This document shows positions 17,925 to 27,009 of a stretch of DNA of 64,000 bases, piece by piece. This DNA comes from an uncultured Bacilli bacterium (lineage in GTDB: Bacteria; Bacillota_I; Bacilli_A; RF39; UBA660). How positions within the stretch are numbered: the stretch's first letter is position 1; the number at the start of each line of letters is the position of its first letter. Both the position numbers and the translations under genes were made by a program. Below the pieces are notes generated by a model. The model saw only the letters and a program-made list of their open reading frames with translations. It did not search any database and was not told the origin of the DNA. The stretch is from contig CAJTZW010000003.1 of assembly GCA_910584305.1 (NCBI GenBank), positions 1 through 64,000 of the forward strand, in the 5' to 3' direction.

Positions 17925-18479
17925 TTAAAAATTAGGATTATTTTCTTTTAGTACTTTTAATATTACATATTTAACATGTTCTTTTGAATTATCATTACTA
18001 GTTGAGTAAAAATGGATTAATTTAATACCCACGGTTTTGCATATATTTATTACCTTTTGGTCTCTTTCTTTTCTATCTTTTCGCAAATGAGTTCTATCAT
18101 TTATTTCTACTAATAAAAGTAGCTCTCTATAATCTTCTGTAAAAAAGGCAAAATCTATGTTTCTAAAGAGGGCATTATTAGTTCTCGATTTTTGTAAATT
18201 TGATTTTGGCTTTTCTATAATAGAAGCTAAATTTAATTGTGGGTGTACAATCAAATTATTTTCTGTAGCTATCTCTTTAAAAATATTATAAAAATATCTT
18301 TCATAATTACTTATAAAGTACTCTTTAGGATTATATATATCATATTTAAAGCGTGTATCTTTTTCATTTCCTTCAAATGCATTTTTATCATTTTTTTGCG
18401 TTTTTCCATTTCCACCTATTAATGCAACAATAGTGATTATAAATATTAAAAATAGTCCAACTAATAGAAAACCTAACAT
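17925..18479 (-). CDS. DUF2726 domain protein, membrane-anchored
   Basis: 184 residues. An N-terminal membrane helix (residues 2-24) is followed by a short linker and a DUF2726 domain (about 55-180). This domain has the restriction-endonuclease-like core: NIDFAFF (Asp on one strand), LLLLVEIND (Glu on the next) and RDQKVINICKTVGIKLIHF. Such domains resemble PD-(D/E)xK nucleases, and DUF2726 also occurs with DNA-related genes, but no activity is established. The ribosome site is a weak AGGGA before the ATG. Its position beside the recombinase fragment suggests island cargo. Confidence 0.75.
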   Translation of the reverse strand: MLGFLLVGLFLIFIITIVALIGGNGKTQKNDKNAFEGNEKDTRFKYDIYNPKEYFISNYERYFYNIFKEIATENNLIVHPQLNLASIIEKPKSNLQKSRTNNALFRNIDFAFFTEDYRELLLLVEINDRTHLRKDRKERDQKVINICKTVGIKLIHFYSTSNDNSKEHVKYVILKVLKENNPNF

Positions 18480-18513
18480 TTAAACATCCCTAACTTTCTA
18501 GAAACAGTATAAC

Positions 18514-18535
18514 AAAAAAATGGCTAAATAGCCAT
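18514..18535 (-). terminator. Terminator at the end of the rel-dtd operon
   Basis: On the minus strand ATGGCTA and TAGCCAT form a 7-bp stem with a 2-nt loop, followed by seven T. It lies about 145 nt after the DUF308 stop and just before the DUF2726 gene. Confidence 0.65.
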
Positions 18536-18680
18536 AGATTATTAAAATAACAGGTCTTTTACTTATTAGAAATCATAGCGCCATTAAAAATGTCTTGCTT
18601 GAGCATTAAAGTATTTATTATTAATCTTAGTTATTCCCTCTTCAATTAAATTTTAGATTATAGAAAAGCAGCACTGTTAT

Positions 18681-19241
18681 TTATTTAATAAACTCTACTC
18701 CATCTTGAAGTGTCTTTTTGATTGTTCGAGATTCTAACAAATCTAATACAGCATATAAAATCAAAAAACCACCAATAATCTGTGTAATTACAATAGCACC
18801 TTTAAATGGATTTAATATAAGAACAATTCCAAGTAAAATATTAAGACTTGAAATCACAGCACTACGAGACCACGAAGCATTCTGATAATTTCTAAGATTC
18901 ATAGAAAATTGTAACTTTACTACACCATTAACTAAAATCCATACCCCTAAAATTAGCGGAATAATGGAAGCAATCATATTAGGCTGTGAAATAAAAATAA
19001 CTGCAACCACAACACCCATAATTCCAAAGATAAATCCAAAATCAAATAAATCACCTGTTCCACGATTTGAAAAATAACGAATCAAATTCATAATCCCATT
19101 AACAAGAATAATAATTCCTAAAATATAGGATATTAACGACAATGTAGTTTCAGGTTTAATGATTAAAAATATTCCTACCAAAATAAATATAATAGATGTA
19201 ATCGTTGAAATTTGTGATAATTTCCTTATATATTTTTCCAT
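18681..19241 (-). CDS. HdeD/DUF308-family membrane protein
   Basis: 186 residues made almost wholly of six hydrophobic segments in three repeats, each with the pattern seen in DUF308/HdeD (GIFLIIKPETTLSLISYILG, ILGVWILVNGVVKL, LLGIVLILNPF). HdeD proteins are linked to acid resistance in enterics; in Gram-positives the role is unknown. The start is 6 nt after the end of the AI-2E-type transporter gene, making it the last gene of the rel-dtd operon. Confidence 0.85.
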   Translation of the reverse strand: MEKYIRKLSQISTITSIIFILVGIFLIIKPETTLSLISYILGIIILVNGIMNLIRYFSNRGTGDLFDFGFIFGIMGVVVAVIFISQPNMIASIIPLILGVWILVNGVVKLQFSMNLRNYQNASWSRSAVISSLNILLGIVLILNPFKGAIVITQIIGGFLILYAVLDLLESRTIKKTLQDGVEFIK

Positions 19242-19246
19242 AATTA

Positions 19247-20329
19247 CTACACCTTACTCTCCCTTTCCTTTTTGCTATTTTCTTTTATATCTTCAATTTT
19301 ATCACTAATATCTTCCTTAAAATACCCTATTGTTGTTAGAATAATGATAGCCAGCGGAAGCGATATAACAATTCCAAGAATACCAAATAGAATACCCCCT
19401 GCAAAAACTGACATAATCACTACAAGAGGTGGAACCTTATTTGTCTTACCATAAACCAGTGGATTAATTACATATCCGTCAACTGCTGACAGGACAACAA
19501 AAGCAATCACAGTTCGAATAAATAAGGAAGGACTAACTACTATAGCTGTAATAGCTGCTAAAATATTTGTAATAATACCCCCAAAATACGGAATTAAATT
19601 TGATAACAGTGCTAAAAACCCTAAAAGAATCGCATTCGGATGTCCAATAACAGTGTAAACAAAAGTATATTCAATTAAAGAAATAAACATAATTTTGACA
19701 AAACCAGATAAATAATTTTTCATCTCGCGATCTAATAATGACACAAATCGGTAAGCACGCTTAGACCTTTTCTTCAAAAATATCTTAAAGTTCTTACGAA
19801 TACTTTCCATATCAAGTAAGAAATATATTGAAATAGAAAATACAATAAAAATAAGAGTTAGATATTGTATAGATACTCCAATTACATTTACAGCTCCATT
19901 GGACACATACTTTCCAAGATTTACAATGATATCATTAAATGCATCAGATAAAGAAGTTTGCAAGTTTCCTATATTCAAATCATAATTCAATGATATATCC
20001 TTTAAAAATGTAATAATTGCACTAAATAAATTCGTAAGTTGCGAAAATAAAAGTGGAAAAACGGTAATACCAAAAAATACAACAATACATAATACAAGAG
20101 TGATAATAATGGCTACCCCAATCCCTTTTGGAACCTTATGATCCGTAAAAAACTTTAGCAATGGATACAATGCATAAGAAACCACAAATGAAACAAATAA
20201 AGGAGCCAAAATTGTGATTAACTTATTAAAAATTCCAATCCATAAGTTCCCTGTTTGATACATCAGAAAAACAATTAAAATAAGAAGTGCTGTATTAATC
20301 AGCTTAAAATCAATTTTATTTTTAATCAT
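19247..20329 (-). CDS. AI-2E family transporter
   Basis: 360 residues with the AI-2E/PerM pattern: paired N-terminal helices, a long amphipathic soluble segment (about 95-145), then clustered C-terminal helices containing NLIPYFGGI and DGYVINPLVYGK, both typical of the family. Members include the proposed AI-2 exporter TqsA and Na+/H+ antiporters of halophiles; the substrate here is unknown. The start codon is 4 nt after the dtd stop and the DUF308 gene follows closely. The charged tail (residues 340-360) is cytoplasmic. Confidence 0.9.
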   Translation of the reverse strand: MIKNKIDFKLINTALLILIVFLMYQTGNLWIGIFNKLITILAPLFVSFVVSYALYPLLKFFTDHKVPKGIGVAIIITLVLCIVVFFGITVFPLLFSQLTNLFSAIITFLKDISLNYDLNIGNLQTSLSDAFNDIIVNLGKYVSNGAVNVIGVSIQYLTLIFIVFSISIYFLLDMESIRKNFKIFLKKRSKRAYRFVSLLDREMKNYLSGFVKIMFISLIEYTFVYTVIGHPNAILLGFLALLSNLIPYFGGIITNILAAITAIVVSPSLFIRTVIAFVVLSAVDGYVINPLVYGKTNKVPPLVVIMSVFAGGILFGILGIVISLPLAIIILTTIGYFKEDISDKIEDIKENSKKERESKV

Positions 20330-20332
20330 ACT

Positions 20333-20770
20333 TTACCTACTTTCTAAAACAATAGTAACAGGTCCATCATTACATATAGAGACTTTCATATCAGCTCCAA
20401 ATATTCCCTTCTCTACATGTATATGCTTTGCAAGTTTTTCATTAAACTTTCGATACAAAGTTTCAGCTTGGTTTGACGACATTGCATCAACATAACTAGG
20501 ACGATTCCCATGCCTCACATCTCCATACAAGGTAAATTGTGAAATACTAAGAATACTTCCTCCCATTTCCAATATTGAATGATTCATTTTTCCATTTACA
20601 TCATCAAAGATACGAAGATTCAGTACTTTATGAACCATATAATCAATATCCTCTTCAGTATCCTGATGTGTAAATCCTACAAGCAAAACCATACCTGTGT
20701 CAATATGCCCAACAATATTATTATCAACGCAGACAGACGATTCTAAACTCCTTTGTACTATAATTTTCAC
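20333..20770 (-). CDS. dtd: D-aminoacyl-tRNA deacylase
   Basis: 145 residues, normal Dtd length. Key motifs are present: SQFTLYGD (about 77-84) and the Gly-cisPro GPVTI (about 136-140) that excludes L-amino acids from the active site. It hydrolyses D-aminoacyl-tRNA and also Gly-tRNA-Ala. The start is GTG at 20770, sharing its G with the TAG stop of rel (TAGTG), which implies translational coupling. Bacillus has the same rel-dtd order. Confidence 0.96.
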   Translation of the reverse strand: MKIIVQRSLESSVCVDNNIVGHIDTGMVLLVGFTHQDTEEDIDYMVHKVLNLRIFDDVNGKMNHSILEMGGSILSISQFTLYGDVRHGNRPSYVDAMSSNQAETLYRKFNEKLAKHIHVEKGIFGADMKVSICNDGPVTIVLESR

Positions 20771-22938
20771 TATTTAAAAATCCTTTCTACTTCTAATACG
20801 GCTGGATTTGATTCAATATCTCGAACAAACTTTTCCAAATCTTCCTTATTTTTAACCAAAATAGTTATATCATATGTTACATCATCATGATGCATAAAAG
20901 TACTTACATTTTGTACCAAAATATTTTGATTGGATGTTTTTGATACAATATCCAATAACATATTCTCAATCTTCTGTGCGTGTATCAAAAGAGTTGTAGG
21001 ATACTTCTTTTCCGTAACCTCATTCCAATGTACACCAATCGTTCTTTCATCTATATCCTTGACATTAGGGCACATTGACCTATGAACTGTAATTCCGTAT
21101 CCTTTTGTAATATACCCTATAATTGTATCACCTGGAACTGGTTTACAACAAGAAGCAACATTTACCTTGATATGATCAATACCCTCTACTAAAATATCAT
21201 CCTTTATCTCAGACAAATCTACATTCTTTGCCTGTTTCTTACGAAGTAATATATCTTCTTTAGAAGAATCATCTAAAATCAAATGAAACAAAGAACCAAC
21301 AGTTAATCGATTACTTCCTAAATTCATATATAATTCTTCTATATTTTTATACTTATATTCCTCTAATATCTTTTCAATATTCTCACTTGATAGAAATTCA
21401 TTAAATACAATCTTACGTTTACGGAGTTCTTTAAGAAGAAGTTCCTCTCCATGTTTCTGATATTCTTCTTTATCAATTTTATTAAAAAATGACTTTATCT
21501 TATTACGAGCCCCAGTTGTCTTGGCCATTGTAATCCATTCACGACTAGGCCCAGCAGAGTTTTTATTTGTATTAATCTTTACAATGTCATTATCATGTAA
21601 CTCATAATCCAAAGGAACAATATTTCCATTCACAATTGCACCAACCATTTGATCACCCACTTTAGAGTGAACACGATAAGCAAAGTCAATTGGATTTGCA
21701 CCACTTGGAAGTTCAATAACATCTCCATTGGGTGTAAATACATAAATAGTATTCTTAAACACATCTTCTGTAACTGATTTTACAAAAGCCTCATCACTTG
21801 CTTCTTCATTATTAAGTTCCATAATAGAACGGAAAAATTGCAATTTAGACTCCATACTATTTTGAATCGCAGGTTTACCACTTCCACCATTTTCCTTATA
21901 AGACCAGTGAGAAGCTATACCACGTTCAGCCACTTCATCCATCTCATAAGTACGGATTTGAATTTCAAATAAATAACCATCAAATCCAAAAACAGTTGTA
22001 TGCAAACTTTGATACATATTTGTTTTAGGCATTGCAATATAATCCTTAAAACGCTTAGGCAAAGGTCGATACTTAGAGTGGATTACCCCAAGTGCTTGGT
22101 AACATTCTTGTTCTGTATTTACAAACACACGTAAAGCCAGTAAATCATAAATATCACTAAATTTCTTACCTTTATCCAATTTTTTGTAAATACTATAAAT
22201 ACTTTTCGCACGGCCCTTTATTTCATGTGTAATTCCATTTGTATTCAAAAGGGTAGAAACACGATGTTTCATCTCCTCTACAACAGAATCCCTCTCTACC
22301 TTGGATTGATTTAATTGTTCAACAATACCAAAATAAACATCTGGTTTAGAATAACGAAGACATAAATCCTCAAGTTCACTTTTCCACAAATTCATACCAA
22401 GGCGATGCGCTATTGGAACCAAAATATCTAAAGTTTCTTTTGCTTTCTCCTTTTGTTTGTGTTCAGGATGAACCCAAAGTGTACGTATATTATGTAATCG
22501 ATCTGCAAGTTTGATAAAAATAACTCGTACATCATTACATAGCCCCACTAAAATCTTTCTCTGTGTTGCTATTTGAGAAGCATTCTCTGCAGAATCAAAA
22601 TTAAGTTTATTAATTTTTGTAACTCCATCTACAAGATCCGCAATCACTTTGCTAAAATCACGCTCCAACTCCTCTTTAGTTGTTGGAGAATCTTCAATTA
22701 CATCATGCAGAAGTCCTGCACATAGCGTTTCATAATCAGCTTGTATATCTGTTAAAATATAAGCAACATGTAAAGGATGTTCAATATAATCTTCCCCTGT
22801 TAATCTATAGGTTCCAAAATGAACATTGGCAGCAAAATCATATGCCTTTCGAATCAGAGAAAGCTGCTCCTCCTCCTTAATATATGTAGATACCTTTTCT
22901 ATCAAATCATCAAACGTAATTTTGATATTTTTTGCCAT
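20770..22938 (-). CDS. rel: Bifunctional (p)ppGpp synthetase/hydrolase
   Basis: 722 residues. The HD hydrolase has its ligands His40, His54 and His78-Asp79 (LLHDVIED). The synthetase has RAKSIYSIYKK, the conserved DLLALRVFV strand and RFKDYIAMPK; the RxKD form marks the bifunctional type rather than RelA-only. TGS (YVFTPNGDVIELP), a conserved-Cys segment (ASCCKPVPGD) and a C-terminal ACT domain follow. It makes and degrades the stringent-response alarmone on the ribosome. It heads an operon with dtd, the AI-2E-type transporter and DUF308. Confidence 0.97.
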   Translation of the reverse strand: MAKNIKITFDDLIEKVSTYIKEEEQLSLIRKAYDFAANVHFGTYRLTGEDYIEHPLHVAYILTDIQADYETLCAGLLHDVIEDSPTTKEELERDFSKVIADLVDGVTKINKLNFDSAENASQIATQRKILVGLCNDVRVIFIKLADRLHNIRTLWVHPEHKQKEKAKETLDILVPIAHRLGMNLWKSELEDLCLRYSKPDVYFGIVEQLNQSKVERDSVVEEMKHRVSTLLNTNGITHEIKGRAKSIYSIYKKLDKGKKFSDIYDLLALRVFVNTEQECYQALGVIHSKYRPLPKRFKDYIAMPKTNMYQSLHTTVFGFDGYLFEIQIRTYEMDEVAERGIASHWSYKENGGSGKPAIQNSMESKLQFFRSIMELNNEEASDEAFVKSVTEDVFKNTIYVFTPNGDVIELPSGANPIDFAYRVHSKVGDQMVGAIVNGNIVPLDYELHDNDIVKINTNKNSAGPSREWITMAKTTGARNKIKSFFNKIDKEEYQKHGEELLLKELRKRKIVFNEFLSSENIEKILEEYKYKNIEELYMNLGSNRLTVGSLFHLILDDSSKEDILLRKKQAKNVDLSEIKDDILVEGIDHIKVNVASCCKPVPGDTIIGYITKGYGITVHRSMCPNVKDIDERTIGVHWNEVTEKKYPTTLLIHAQKIENMLLDIVSKTSNQNILVQNVSTFMHHDDVTYDITILVKNKEDLEKFVRDIESNPAVLEVERIFK

Positions 22939-22969
22939 ATTATCACTCCTTTACAAAGCCTTCAATATT

Positions 22970-25219
22970 TTAGGAATTAATACCTTTTACTTTTAATTCT
23001 TCTGTTTCCTTCTCTTCATACCATTTTTTCTTTGCAGGCTTTCCAATATTATGTTTTTCAATAAAAATCCAAAGTTGACTCGCTATAAAAATCGATGAAT
23101 AAGATCCTGCAATTAAACCAATTAATAATGCCACATTAAAATAGAAAATCTCATGTGATCCTAGGAAAATAAGCGCAAAAACAGGGAACAATGTTGTAAT
23201 GGTTGTAATTAAACTTCTGCCTATTGTTTGACATAAACTTACATTTACAACACCTTTTAAATCATCTAGATTCTTAACACTTTTGCCTTTTAAATTTTCA
23301 CGAATACGGTCAAATGTAACAATTGTATCATTAATAGAATATCCAATAATAGATAAGATCGCAGCTATAAAAATTGTAGAAACTTCAAATTTAAATAAAC
23401 TAAAGATAGCTACAATCATTCCAACATCATGGAATAAAGCAACAAGCCCGCTAATTGCATAACTAAACGTAAAACGAAGAGAAATATAAATGATAATACC
23501 TATACATGCAATCACTAACGAATAAATAGCATTTTTAATAAGTTCACGCTTTACAACATTGGATACAACACCAATATCCGTTTTCGCTTGATACTTTTCA
23601 ACAAAATACGTCTCCGTTTTAGTAACCTCATCTTGTTCTAAAGAATTATCGACAACGATACTTACATTTGTATCATCAATATATTCAATAGATTCTAAAG
23701 TAAACCCTAACGTTTTAATATCTTCTTTTAATGTATCCTCTGTAATATTCTCTTTAAGTTGTAAGGTAATAGAGGATCCACCTTTAAAGTCAATACCTAA
23801 ATTCATACCCTGCATACCAATCGAAACAATGCCCGCTATAAGTATAACAATACTAATTGTGACAAAGATTTTACTCTTCTCTACAAAATTAATTTCCTTA
23901 ATTCTCTGATTTTTCTTTTCATTTCTATCTTTTCTAAATCCAATAAAGAAATTTTGCTTTTGATCAAACTTTCCAGTCTGTACAAATTTATTTAATAAGA
24001 AACGTACAAGCACTACCATTACAATCATTGTAACAACAATACTAATCATAAGCATTGTAGCAAATCCTTTAATACTACTTTCACCAAAAATAAACAAGAT
24101 AATAGCTACAATAAATGTTGTAATATTAGAATCAACAATACTTGCAAGAGACTCCTTATTTCCAAGCGAACATGCATTCTTAAATGATTTACCATGCCCA
24201 AGTTCATCTTTAATACGAGCAAAATTGATTACATTAGCATCCACTGCCATTCCAATACCAATTACAGCAGCTGCAATTCCAGGAAGTGTAAGTACTCCTC
24301 CAACTACCCAGAAAGTCGCAAATGTTAAAAATGTGTATAAAACAAGTCCAACAGAGGCAACAAATCCTGCAAAATGATATACAACAATCATAAACAAGAT
24401 AATCAAACAAATTCCAACAACACCAGCAACAAATGTTTTTTGAAGAGCATCTGCCCCAAAACTAGCTCCAACTGTTTTTGAAGAAATCTCTGTTAGTTTT
24501 GTTGGAAGACTACCAGAATTAATCAAATCGACTAAATCCTCTACTTCCTCCATAGTAAAATTTCCTTGAATAATGACATCGCTAGCAAAACCTTGCGAAA
24601 CCGTAGCAGCTGATAAACATCCTGAAGAAGAAGCAGCCCCACAAGTAGTGGTAGAATAACTATCTACACCCTCATCAAAATCAAGCCATACAACCATTGT
24701 GTTATCATCAGACTCACTCAATTTTTTAGTCACTTTATAAAATGTATCTTTATCTTTTACAGAAAGTGATACAGCAGGTTTTCCACTAGCATCTTGTCCT
24801 ACTTTAGCCCCACCACTTTTCAAAACATCACTATTCATAAGTAAATTATCACTTGTATCACGGAAAGTTAAATTTGCAGCACTACTAAGCAACTTTCTAG
24901 CATCTTCTGAGTTCGTTACTCCAGCAAGTTGCACACGAATATGATTGCTTCCCTCAACCGTAATTACGGGTTCTGATACTCCTAAAGTATCAATTCTTCT
25001 TAACATCGTTTTATATGTACTTGTCACCATATCAGATGTCACATCTCTACCATCAATCGATGATACATCATATAAAACTTCAAATCCGCCTTGTAAATCA
25101 AGACCAAATTTTAAACTTTTAAATAACCAAGGCATACAACCTAAACTAACGATAAGTGTAATTAAAACATACACAATAGGTCGAAGCACACCCTTTTTCT
25201 GTATTTCCTTTTTTGTCAT
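22970..25219 (-). CDS. secDF: Protein translocase subunit SecDF (fused)
   Basis: 749 residues, a natural SecD-SecF fusion as in Bacillus. The SecD half has the signature FGLDLQGGFEVLYDV and the P1 extracytoplasmic domain. Six helices follow (IGMAVDANVINFARIKDEL). The SecF half starts with its own GIDFKGGSSITL signature and ends with NDTIVTFDRIREN. SecDF uses the proton gradient to pull secreted proteins out of the SecYEG channel. The start at 25219 follows GGAGG at 8 nt; upstream in-frame codons overlap the comN end. It is the second gene of a comN-secDF operon. Confidence 0.97.
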   Translation of the reverse strand: MTKKEIQKKGVLRPIVYVLITLIVSLGCMPWLFKSLKFGLDLQGGFEVLYDVSSIDGRDVTSDMVTSTYKTMLRRIDTLGVSEPVITVEGSNHIRVQLAGVTNSEDARKLLSSAANLTFRDTSDNLLMNSDVLKSGGAKVGQDASGKPAVSLSVKDKDTFYKVTKKLSESDDNTMVVWLDFDEGVDSYSTTTCGAASSSGCLSAATVSQGFASDVIIQGNFTMEEVEDLVDLINSGSLPTKLTEISSKTVGASFGADALQKTFVAGVVGICLIILFMIVVYHFAGFVASVGLVLYTFLTFATFWVVGGVLTLPGIAAAVIGIGMAVDANVINFARIKDELGHGKSFKNACSLGNKESLASIVDSNITTFIVAIILFIFGESSIKGFATMLMISIVVTMIVMVVLVRFLLNKFVQTGKFDQKQNFFIGFRKDRNEKKNQRIKEINFVEKSKIFVTISIVILIAGIVSIGMQGMNLGIDFKGGSSITLQLKENITEDTLKEDIKTLGFTLESIEYIDDTNVSIVVDNSLEQDEVTKTETYFVEKYQAKTDIGVVSNVVKRELIKNAIYSLVIACIGIIIYISLRFTFSYAISGLVALFHDVGMIVAIFSLFKFEVSTIFIAAILSIIGYSINDTIVTFDRIRENLKGKSVKNLDDLKGVVNVSLCQTIGRSLITTITTLFPVFALIFLGSHEIFYFNVALLIGLIAGSYSSIFIASQLWIFIEKHNIGKPAKKKWYEEKETEELKVKGINS

Positions 25220-25232
25220 AATATATCCTCCA

Positions 25233-25508
25233 CTATTCTTCATTGAAATAAACACTTCTTGTATTTAGATTCAATTTATGGCGTAAATAACTATCTATAT
25301 ACGCATCCCCTGTATTTAACACATCACTAACCATTTCAGCCAAAGAGAGTCCCTTTGATTTTACCCATTTTATCTCTTTTAAATAGTTCCATATATCAGC
25401 TTCCTTAATATAACTATACCCATTTCTTCTCATTTCCTCTTTTTTTGTACGAAGAGCAGGTGCAAGTCTATCATACAACTCTTTTTCTGATGTAAAAGTA
25501 ATGTCCAT
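25233..25508 (-). CDS. comN: ComN/YrzD-type post-transcriptional regulator
   Basis: 91 residues with the compact helical pattern of this family: RLAPALRTKKEEMRRNGY, then DIWNYLKEIKWVKSKGLSLAEMV and SYLRHKLN. In Bacillus ComN regulates the comE competence mRNA and binds near the division site. The order spoVB-comN-secDF seen here is the Bacillus order, which supports the name. AAGGAGG precedes the ATG. The stop codon lies 13 nt ahead of secDF. Confidence 0.85.
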   Translation of the reverse strand: MDITFTSEKELYDRLAPALRTKKEEMRRNGYSYIKEADIWNYLKEIKWVKSKGLSLAEMVSDVLNTGDAYIDSYLRHKLNLNTRSVYFNEE

Positions 25509-25551
25509 ATTACATCCTCCTTATAATAAATGTGTAAATACTCACATATAC

Positions 25552-25580
25552 ATTATATATGATATACAAACATTTTTAAA
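25552..25580 (-). promoter_or_regulatory. Candidate promoter for comN-secDF
   Basis: On the minus strand TTTAAA (25580-25575), 17 nt, TATAAT (25557-25552). The -35 is weak and overlaps the leader of the divergent SpoVB-like gene, so the two directions probably compete. Confidence 0.4.
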
Positions 25581-25589
25581 GGAGAATTT

Positions 25590-26882
25590 ATGAAAAAAAG
25601 TAAATTTATTCAATCCACAATTATTCTGATTATTGGCGGATTTCTAACAAAAGCTCTAGGAATGATAATTAAAATTATCACATCAAGACTTCTTGGAACA
25701 GAAGGAATTGGAATTCACATGCTACTGATGCCCACCATGAGTCTATTTATTGCCATTGCACAACTAGGATTTCCAATCGCAATCAGTAAACTCGTAGCAG
25801 AAGATACAAAGAACAATAAAAATCTTGTGTTCTCTATTATTCCAATTTCTTTGATAATTAATATCTTAATATTTCTAGGAATTTTCTTATCAGCAGATTT
25901 TATTGCAAATACACTCCTCCATGAACCCAGAACCAAATTAGCAATTCTTTGTATTGGATTTGTACTTCCCTTCGTCTCTATATCATCGATTATTAGAGGA
26001 TACTTTTTTGGAAAAGAAAAAATGTTTCCACATGTCATCTCAAATGTAGTAGAAGATATAGTAAGAATTATCATTCTCATACTCGGAATACCCATCTTCT
26101 TACAATATGGATTAGAATTTGCCGTTGCATTTTTAGTCATATCCAATGTAGTTAGTGAACTTACATCCATCTTAATTCTATTCTTTTTTCTTCCAAAAAA
26201 CTTTAAACTTCAAAAAAAAGATTTCGTTCCAAACAAACGAAATTTAAAAGAAATATTCAGCATCAGCATCCCTACAACGGGAAGTAGACTCATTGGAAAC
26301 ATAGGGTATTTCTTCGAACCAATTATACTTACCAGTACCCTACTTTGGATTGGATATGACAATAATTTTATCGTAAATGAATATGGAATTATCAGTGGGT
26401 ATGTAATACCCTTACTATTACTCCCTTCTTTCTTTACAATGGCGATATCACAAGCACTCATTCCTATTATCAGTAAATCAACAGCACATAAACAATATGA
26501 ATACGCAAAGAAGAAATTAAAACAAGCTATTTTCTTCTCCCTACTTATTGGTATTCCTATGACAATACTTTTTGAAATCATCCCAGAATTGCCATTAAAG
26601 CTTATTTATAATACAACGGAAGGAATTAACTACATACGTGTACTTGCTCCTATTTGTTTACTTCATTACATCCAGTCTCCTCTATCTAGTACATTACAGG
26701 CAATGGGAAAAGCAAAAGATGCCATGAAAGGAACACTGATTGGAATCCTCCTTAGAACGTCTGCCCTATTTATATTCTCAGCAATTCATATAGGAATGTG
26801 GGGACTTGTCATTGCAACCAGTGTCAATATCATCTATGTCACATTATATGATGCAAGTAGAATTAAAAAATATTTAAACTGA
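25590..26882 (+). CDS. SpoVB/MurJ-like MOP-superfamily flippase
   Basis: 430 residues with about 12 membrane helices. It begins with TIILIIGGFLTKALGMIIKI, the conserved opening of SpoVB/polysaccharide flippases, and has SRLIGNIGYFFEPIILT before helix 7. These proteins flip lipid-linked cell-wall or polysaccharide precursors. SpoVB of Bacillus is ~518 residues, so this is short at the C-terminus. Synteny with comN-secDF argues for the SpoVB branch; no sporulation genes are otherwise seen, so a vegetative cell-wall role is possible. AAGGAGA lies before the ATG. Confidence 0.85.
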   Translation: MKKSKFIQSTIILIIGGFLTKALGMIIKIITSRLLGTEGIGIHMLLMPTMSLFIAIAQLGFPIAISKLVAEDTKNNKNLVFSIIPISLIINILIFLGIFLSADFIANTLLHEPRTKLAILCIGFVLPFVSISSIIRGYFFGKEKMFPHVISNVVEDIVRIIILILGIPIFLQYGLEFAVAFLVISNVVSELTSILILFFFLPKNFKLQKKDFVPNKRNLKEIFSISIPTTGSRLIGNIGYFFEPIILTSTLLWIGYDNNFIVNEYGIISGYVIPLLLLPSFFTMAISQALIPIISKSTAHKQYEYAKKKLKQAIFFSLLIGIPMTILFEIIPELPLKLIYNTTEGINYIRVLAPICLLHYIQSPLSSTLQAMGKAKDAMKGTLIGILLRTSALFIFSAIHIGMWGLVIATSVNIIYVTLYDASRIKKYLN

Positions 26883-26903
26883 AATCCGTAACCAACAGGA
26901 AAA

Positions 26904-26934
26904 GAAAAAACACCTATTCTAAATAAGTGTTTTC
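26904..26934 (+). terminator. Terminator after the SpoVB-like gene
   Basis: GAAAAAACAC pairs with GTGTTTTC around a 13-nt loop with further TATT / AATA pairing, and T-rich sequence follows. On the minus strand the same hairpin follows the micropeptide stop, so it may serve both. Confidence 0.6.
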
Positions 26935-26937
26935 ATT

Positions 26938-27009
26938 TTATTTATTATTTATATATCCATGAATATTTATAAAGATTGCAAATAAAGTAAGAAGCCCAAT
27001 AACTGCCAT
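26938..27009 (-). CDS. 23-residue membrane micropeptide coupled to the ABC permease
   Basis: A short frame starting MAVIGLLTLFAIF and ending GYINNK. Its ATG (27009-27007) overlaps the TAA stop of the FtsX permease (27011-27009) as TAATG, and AGGAGA in the end of the permease gene gives a ribosome site 8 nt upstream. About 16 residues are hydrophobic, enough for one membrane helix, and the tail is polar. It ends 4 nt before a hairpin terminator. The layout is that of a translationally coupled small subunit or regulator of the transporter. There is no homology evidence available here; the reading frame and coupling are directly visible. Confidence 0.55.
   Translation of the reverse strand: MAVIGLLTLFAIFINIHGYINNK

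Noticed and set aside
16483..18600. Attachment-site duplication of the tRNA-Gly 3' end
   Set aside because: I looked for a second copy of the tRNA end downstream and saw none, so integration at this tRNA is not proven.
18560..18660. Minus-strand stretch reading IEEGITKINNKYFNAQARHF
   Set aside because: Looks protein-like but is only about 22 codons, broken by stops, and not identifiable.
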